Source: Planctomycetaceae bacterium
GTDB lineage: Bacteria > Planctomycetota > Planctomycetia > Planctomycetales > Planctomycetaceae
Direction of reading: 5' to 3'
DNA length: 64,000 nt
Assembly: GCA_020638955.1 (NCBI GenBank)
Contig: JACKHO010000001.1
Location: 1,054,001-1,118,000, forward strand
Shown here: positions 59,467 through 64,000 of the stretch, one piece after another
How positions within the stretch are numbered: position 1 is the first letter of the stretch
How the letters are laid out: each line of letters opens with the position of its first letter
Translations under genes and position numbers: made by a program
The notes under the pieces: model-generated
Databases searched by the model: none
Told to the model about the DNA's origin: nothing
Seen by the model: only the letters and a program-made list of their open reading frames with translations

Positions 59467-61140
59467 CTACTGCTTCCGCGCTCGCTCGACGTACTCACTC
59501 GCCTCGGGGTTGTCCTGGTACAATTGGATGATTCCCTGGCGAACTGCCCGCGCCTGTTTGGTTTCTCCCGCAGAGTCCAGTTCCTCGGCACGTTTCAGAG
59601 CCTCGTCGAGGAATTGAAAGCGATTCTCTTCCGTTGGCTGTTCCTGGATTTGCGTTAACAGTTTGAGAGCCACGTTGTATTGCACGGAGAACTCAGGATT
59701 CCCGTCGATGATGGCCAGCAGCGCCGACAGTTCCGCTTCGGCGGCCCGAATTTCGCCGTTATTACGCAGGGTGAGGGCGTGACGGAGAATGAGATCGGGC
59801 TGGGTGAGCGGTTCGCCGCTGCTGAACTGGCCGTCCTGCCGGAGGAGATCGCGCTCGTATTGATACTGGTCGATTTGCTCCATCAGGGGGGCGACTCTTT
59901 CATTCCATTCGGAATCATTCAAGTCGAGCAGCGGTTGAAAACATTCCGCCTCTGCGGCATCCCAGCCGGGACCGGGAGCCATGTCCATGAGGCGTTGTCC
60001 ACGTTCAAACAATTCGTCGGGCGTGGTGCGCGAATTCGAAAGCAGCCAGCCGCTCAGCCCAATGACGAGGACAAACAATCCAACGAGCACCCAGACGTTA
60101 TCGAGCAGCGAACCCAGCGGGGATTTCTGAGTCCCCTTCTCAATTTCGGCCCGCATCATATCCCGGATGATGGTGCCCCCCACACCCGCCTGATGTTCGG
60201 CGTTGGCAGCTTCGGTCTCCTTATCGGGAGCGAGTTGGCCATCGTAGTCGAAGTCGGCTTCGCTCATGGCGAGATCAACCTTCTTCGGAATTTCCTGCAA
60301 TCTTAATCCCAGCACGTACGCGTCGGGGTAACGGTCTTCAGGCTTCTTCGACAGGCATTTACAGACCACTTCGTCCAGCCAGTGAGGAATATCCTGCACA
60401 ATGCGACGCGGGCTATCGAACTGGGAGAACTTGTGCTTCTGCGCAATTTCGAGAGTCGACTTTCCGGTAAACGGCGGACGTCCCGTCAGCATGACGTACA
60501 GCACGGCTCCGAGTGAATAAATGTCGCTTTGCCGTGTTGCCCGGCTCCCTTGAGCCTGTTCCGGCGACATGTACTCCGCGGTCCCCAGGATCCCGCCCGT
60601 GACAGTGAGTTTGCTGGTGGCAAAGACCTGGGCCACGCCGAAATCAGCAAGTTTGACAACGCCATCATTCCGCAGCAGCAGGTTGGATGGTTTCAGGTCG
60701 CGATGCACAACGCCGGCATTGTGTGCTGCCTTGAGGGCGCGACAAATCTGGACCGCTATTTCGATGGCGTCTCGCCAGGGGATGCGTTTCTCACGCAGCA
60801 GTCGAGCTGTCAGTGTTTCGCCAGGGACATATTCCATGGCGTAGTAATACGTCCCCGCTTCTTCTCCGCTCTCGTACAACTCCACAATGTTTTCGTTCGA
60901 GTTGGAAAGCTGACGCATGGCGTCGATTTCGCGATTGAACCGCGCCACAAACCCCGACTCCCGCGCCATCGACGCGGGCAGCACTTTGATCGCCGCCCGG
61001 GTCTCAGATTGCATGTGCACGCCGAGGTACACCGTCCCCATCCCCCCTGCTCCCAGTTCTTCAACGAGCCGGTAGGGGCCTATTTGCTCCGGAATGGGAA
61101 CTTCCGTGTTTTCGGGACGAACTGTGTTGGAATCGGACAC
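59467..61140 (-). CDS. Membrane-anchored Ser/Thr protein kinase with TPR-like C-terminus
   Basis: 557 residues from GTG 61140, with AGGAAG at seven bases; an ATG-type start at 61179 is less well placed. Kinase motifs: ELGAGGMGTVYLGVH, Lys52 in AAIKVLP, HRDLKPSN with Asp148, DFGVA with Asp166 and GTAEYMSPEQAQ. It is intact and should be active. One membrane segment lies at ~349-368. The ~190-residue outer part is helical and rich in acidic residues (ALTLRNNGEIRAAEAELSAL, FQFLDEALKRAEELDSAG), suggesting TPR-like repeats. Upstream is a small zinc-ribbon membrane gene on the same strand. Confidence 0.93.
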   Translation of the reverse strand: MSDSNTVRPENTEVPIPEQIGPYRLVEELGAGGMGTVYLGVHMQSETRAAIKVLPASMARESGFVARFNREIDAMRQLSNSNENIVELYESGEEAGTYYYAMEYVPGETLTARLLREKRIPWRDAIEIAVQICRALKAAHNAGVVHRDLKPSNLLLRNDGVVKLADFGVAQVFATSKLTVTGGILGTAEYMSPEQAQGSRATRQSDIYSLGAVLYVMLTGRPPFTGKSTLEIAQKHKFSQFDSPRRIVQDIPHWLDEVVCKCLSKKPEDRYPDAYVLGLRLQEIPKKVDLAMSEADFDYDGQLAPDKETEAANAEHQAGVGGTIIRDMMRAEIEKGTQKSPLGSLLDNVWVLVGLFVLVIGLSGWLLSNSRTTPDELFERGQRLMDMAPGPGWDAAEAECFQPLLDLNDSEWNERVAPLMEQIDQYQYERDLLRQDGQFSSGEPLTQPDLILRHALTLRNNGEIRAAEAELSALLAIIDGNPEFSVQYNVALKLLTQIQEQPTEENRFQFLDEALKRAEELDSAGETKQARAVRQGIIQLYQDNPEASEYVERARKQ

Positions 61141-61242
61141 AATAAACTTCCTGTGAAATGTCGCACGGCCCGGCATCACACACGAACAGCATACGCCGAA
61201 ACCAGTCAGCGGCGAAACCGAGAGTTGCCATGCGAACGTGCG

Positions 61243-61497
61243 TTATTCCGTCAACAGTTCGACCAGCATTTGAATTCCACCGATTGCGATGTACACAACG
61301 ACGGCCAACAGGACATAACGCCAGATTTTTAATCGACGCCGGCCCACACCGGACGAAGGGCATCCACAGTAGTCGCAGACGACGGCATCAGCGGGCATCA
61401 TCGATTTGCAGTGGGGACAAGGTTCTTGGGGTTTCTCCAGTTCATTCCAGTCAAAGTCAAGTTTTTCGCCCGTGTCGGGGAATTGTTCGTCGGCCAT
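61243..61497 (-). CDS. Small zinc-ribbon membrane protein
   Basis: 84 residues. CPHC and CDYCGC form a zinc ribbon at ~27-45, then GRRRLKIW and one hydrophobic segment (YVLLAVVVYIAIGGIQMLV). The acidic N-terminus (DFDWNELEKP) should be cytoplasmic with the ribbon. The start ATG 61497 has GAGAG upstream. It lies 102 bases upstream of the kinase gene on the same strand and is probably cotranscribed. No family name is known to me. Confidence 0.75.
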   Translation of the reverse strand: MADEQFPDTGEKLDFDWNELEKPQEPCPHCKSMMPADAVVCDYCGCPSSGVGRRRLKIWRYVLLAVVVYIAIGGIQMLVELLTE

Positions 61498-61664
61498 AGT
61501 GCTCTCATCCCACGAATCAGGCAGGGAGTCAGGGATTGCCCCTGGATCGAGTTCGGTGCATGTGCCAAAGTTTCAGTCTATTTCAGTCGATGCAACGTTG
61601 ACAACCTGCGGTGTCCCCTCGAACATGTGGAGCCACCACATATTCGTTAGCCCCCAAATCACTT

Positions 61665-62327
61665 ATGTCCCTGTTGTTACGTGACGTCAAAAAGTCTTAC
61701 CGGGAGCCGGGTGGCGGACGACTGCCTGTGCTGAACGTGAAGGAATACTCGCTGAAAGCGGGTGAACAGGCGGCTCTGCTGGGACAAAGCGGTGGAGGCA
61801 AGACAACGCTGCTGAATGTCATTTCCGGCATTGCCACTCCCGACTCGGGCGACATTGTGGTTGACGGAGTGAATCTGGCGAAACTCCCAGAGCCGGCGCG
61901 AGATCGTTTTCGAGCCGAACGGATAGGTATTGTCTTTCAGACGTTTCACTTGCTTCCCGCATTCAGTGCATTCGAAAACGTACTACTGGGAATGAGTTTT
62001 TCTGGCCGGGCCAATCGCGGATACGCTCGTGAATTGCTGGAACGGGTCGGACTGAAAGAGCGACTGAACCACAAACCGGGGCAGCTATCGGTGGGTGAGC
62101 AACAACGGGTGTCGGTGGCCCGGGCGCTTGCCAATCATCCCAAGCTGATGCTCGCCGATGAACCAACCGCCAGCGTCGACATGGCAAACCAGAACGTCAT
62201 TCTCGATTTGTTACGAGATACCTGCCGCGAGCACGGCGTCTCACTGCTGCTGGTAACTCATTCACCGGAAGTTGCCGGACTGTTCGACCGGGTCGACCAG
62301 TTGAGTGACTTCAATCAACCCGAGTGA
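61665..62327 (+). CDS. ABC transporter ATP-binding protein, LolD/MacB type
   Basis: 220 residues from ATG 61665; no clear ribosome-binding site. Walker A GQSGGGKTTLLNV, Q-loop VFQTFHLLPAF, signature LSVGEQQRVSVARAL (a variant of LSGGQ), Walker B LMLADEPTASVD and the switch His in LLVTHSPE. This class powers FtsX-fold permeases that move lipids, peptides or toxins or extract lipoproteins. The permease gene follows 33 bases later. The substrate is unknown. Confidence 0.92.
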   Translation: MSLLLRDVKKSYREPGGGRLPVLNVKEYSLKAGEQAALLGQSGGGKTTLLNVISGIATPDSGDIVVDGVNLAKLPEPARDRFRAERIGIVFQTFHLLPAFSAFENVLLGMSFSGRANRGYARELLERVGLKERLNHKPGQLSVGEQQRVSVARALANHPKLMLADEPTASVDMANQNVILDLLRDTCREHGVSLLLVTHSPEVAGLFDRVDQLSDFNQPE

Positions 62328-62360
62328 CATCCGCCTCGTCTTCCAATTCAATTCGAAATC

Positions 62361-63725
62361 ATGAATCTGTTTTCCATAGCGTGGAAGAGTTTGCGTCAGC
62401 GATGGCTCGCCTCATCGCTCACCTCGCTGAGTGTTTCGCTCGGTGTCGCCCTCATGGTGGCCATTCTCATTGTGAATGGCGTCGTCGACCAAATGTTCAG
62501 CCAGACCGGCAGCGGGTACAGCATTATCGTTGGTGCCCGCGGCAGCCGGACGCAGCTCATTATGAGCACCATTTACCGGATGGATCGTCCCATTGAAAAC
62601 CTTCCGTGGCGGTACTTCGAGGAATGGAAGGAACACAAGTGGGTGGAACGCGCCGTTCCCATGAACCTCGGTGATACGACACAAGAGGGAGGATTCCCTA
62701 TTGTCGGCACCACGCCTGAGTACTTCCTCATTCCACCCATTCCCGATCAGCCATTTCGCATGAAGGTGGAAGGTGACGACAAGTTTAACAGCACGTGGGA
62801 TGCCGTGATTGGCTCACAAGTTGCCAGGAAGAATGGTTGGGAAATCGGCTCTGAATTCCAAATGGTGCACTCCGGCGGAGAGGGCCACATTCACGATGAA
62901 AAGTTCACAGTCAAAGGCATTCTGGCACCAACCGGGACACCAAATGATCGAACCGTGTTCGTCCATATCGACGGATTCTTCGCCCTCGACGGGCACGACA
63001 AACCGGTGGAAGAAGCGATTGAGCGTGAGTTGAAGTTCTATCCTTCGGAATCGCGGGCCGACATTGAGAAGCGTTACGCTGCCGACCTCGCCGACATCCG
63101 GGCACACGCGGAAGAGGAAGCAAGCGGCGGTGGGCACGACCATCACCACCATCATGCGGTTTCCGACCTGCAAAAAGAGGTGACCGCAGTTCTGGTGACG
63201 CTGAAGAACGATGATTATGGCATTCGGGCACAGTCGCTGGAAGCAGAAATCAACGAAGGCATTCAGGCACAGGCCGCACGGCCGACCGACGTCATGGGAC
63301 GCCTCATGATCAATCTCGTTGGCAACGTAAAAGACGCGTTTCTCGTGCTGACCGGGCTCATCATTCTGGTGTCGGGAATTGGAATCTTCGTGAGTATTTA
63401 CAACTCGATGGCCGACCGCAAAAAGGAAATTGCCATTATGCGAGCCCTCGGAGCCCGGCGGCAAACCGTCATGCTCATCATTCTGAGTGAGTCGTTGCTG
63501 CTCTGCATGCTGGGAGCAGTCATTGGGTTACTGCTGGGGCACGGACTCGTCTTCTTCGGCTCTCCCATCATCGAACAGCGTGCGGGATTGTTGATTGATC
63601 CTTACTCCTACAATCCTTGGGAGTTCATTGTGGTCCCCATCATGATTGCCATGTCCGCCCTTATTGGCATTCTGCCGGGACTCACTGCCTACAGCACGGA
63701 CGTCGCTGAGGGTCTGCAGTCGTAA
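62361..63725 (+). CDS. ABC transporter permease, FtsX/MacB type, with a His cluster
   Basis: 454 residues. An N-terminal membrane helix (residues 18-40) is followed by a large exported domain (~45-310), then three helices (LTGLIILVSGIGIFVSIYNS, ESLLLCMLGAVIGLLLG, PIMIAMSALIGILPGL), which is the MacB/FtsX layout. EIAIMRALGARRQTVMLIIL is the coupling helix. In the exported domain a cluster with His at 259 and 261-265 might bind a metal ion. It works with the ATPase directly upstream. The partner exporting protein is not in view. Confidence 0.9.
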   Translation: MNLFSIAWKSLRQRWLASSLTSLSVSLGVALMVAILIVNGVVDQMFSQTGSGYSIIVGARGSRTQLIMSTIYRMDRPIENLPWRYFEEWKEHKWVERAVPMNLGDTTQEGGFPIVGTTPEYFLIPPIPDQPFRMKVEGDDKFNSTWDAVIGSQVARKNGWEIGSEFQMVHSGGEGHIHDEKFTVKGILAPTGTPNDRTVFVHIDGFFALDGHDKPVEEAIERELKFYPSESRADIEKRYAADLADIRAHAEEEASGGGHDHHHHHAVSDLQKEVTAVLVTLKNDDYGIRAQSLEAEINEGIQAQAARPTDVMGRLMINLVGNVKDAFLVLTGLIILVSGIGIFVSIYNSMADRKKEIAIMRALGARRQTVMLIILSESLLLCMLGAVIGLLLGHGLVFFGSPIIEQRAGLLIDPYSYNPWEFIVVPIMIAMSALIGILPGLTAYSTDVAEGLQS

Positions 63726-63771
63726 CCGGCTTCGCACATTTCCAAGTCTTCAATGCCTCCGCGGAATTGTC

Positions 63772-64000
63772 ATGCCCCAACACATTGCAGTGACTGACTG
63801 CGCCACCCTGGATGCGAATGCCGAACTGGATTCGCTCACTCAGTCACTCGCGCCTGACGAATGGGGAATTGTGCCTGTCGGTCGCAGCGGAGCACTCTTG
63901 TGGAACCGAGTTGCTCCCGAATTTTCTAGATTGCTCGCATCCCCCACGCAAAATGCAGTCGTCCTTGTGCCCTCTGGGGTCTCAGCTTCGATTTCCGAAC
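63772..64000 (+). CDS. Unknown gene, cut off by the right edge
   Basis: An open frame starts at ATG 63772, 46 bases after the permease gene, and runs off the window. The 76 residues seen (starting MPQHIAVTDCATLDANAELD) are soluble and match no family I know. It lies in the same direction as the ABC genes, so it may belong to the operon. Confidence 0.5.
   Translation, partial: MPQHIAVTDCATLDANAELDSLTQSLAPDEWGIVPVGRSGALLWNRVAPEFSRLLASPTQNAVVLVPSGVSASISE

Noticed and set aside
1..64000. tRNA, rRNA, CRISPR arrays, prophage, insertion sequences
   Set aside because: No cloverleaf, rRNA core segment, regularly spaced direct repeats, integrase or transposase was found on reading both strands.

Overview
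The window reads as chromosomal DNA of a planctomycete (phylum Planctomycetota, probably order Planctomycetales). The evidence is a set of hallmark families: two DUF1501 proteins with Tat signals, a planctomycete cytochrome-type PSCyt1/DUF1549/DUF1553 protein, two Hanks-type Ser/Thr kinases with one membrane segment each, a ThuA-domain protein, a Tm-1-like/PEP-hydrolase pair, EF-hands and GC-rich intergenic inverted repeats. No rRNA, tRNA, CRISPR array, prophage or insertion sequence was seen. It looks like core genome with small accessory patches.

Layout. 1-5.9 kb: the end of a PQQ-type beta-propeller gene, then small poorly known genes separated by dispersed repeats, including a haem-motif alpha-toroid protein. 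6.0-8.7 kb: a WecA/MraY-type sugar-phosphate transferase and citrate synthase. 8.7-15.1 kb: a leftward operon of ThuA protein, a Rossmann-plus-membrane protein and a fused hydantoinase A/B (5-oxoprolinase type) enzyme. 15.3-24.0 kb: a leftward nuoH-J-K-L-M-N operon, with no nuoI between H and J and no nuoA-G. 24.2-25.6 kb: protoporphyrinogen oxidase. 25.9-28.9 kb: a sugar-type ABC binding lipoprotein and a permease carrying three EF-hand loops, without a visible ATPase. 29-34.4 kb: an ankyrin protein, a DUF1501 protein and a CzcA/CusA-type RND pump. 34.5-36.3 kb: dnaX with an A10 slippage site. 36.3-41.8 kb: a kinase, the PEP-hydrolase-like and Tm-1-like pair, and a Tat metallophosphoesterase. 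42.0-52.8 kb: a lipoprotein, an M13 metalloprotease, a membrane-fused spermidine synthase and a PSCyt/DUF1501 pair. 52.8-58.1 kb: the imuA-imuB-dnaE2 translesion-synthesis cassette. 58.6-61.5 kb: a bifunctional-nuclease-family gene, two zinc-ribbon/membrane small proteins and a second kinase. 61.7-64 kb: an FtsX/MacB-type ABC exporter and a gene that runs off the right edge.

Three results stand out. (1) The RbsC-like permease has a roughly 130-residue insert with three canonical EF-hand loops, which suggests a Ca2+-responsive sugar importer. (2) dnaX has ten A followed by G, with a stop immediately in the -1 frame, as expected for making a short gamma form. (3) Four genes between 42.0 and 48.8 kb carry six apparent frameshifts, and every one is repaired by adding a single base to a mononucleotide run. 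That points to sequence error rather than gene decay. All functions are inferred by reading the sequence; no database search was run.
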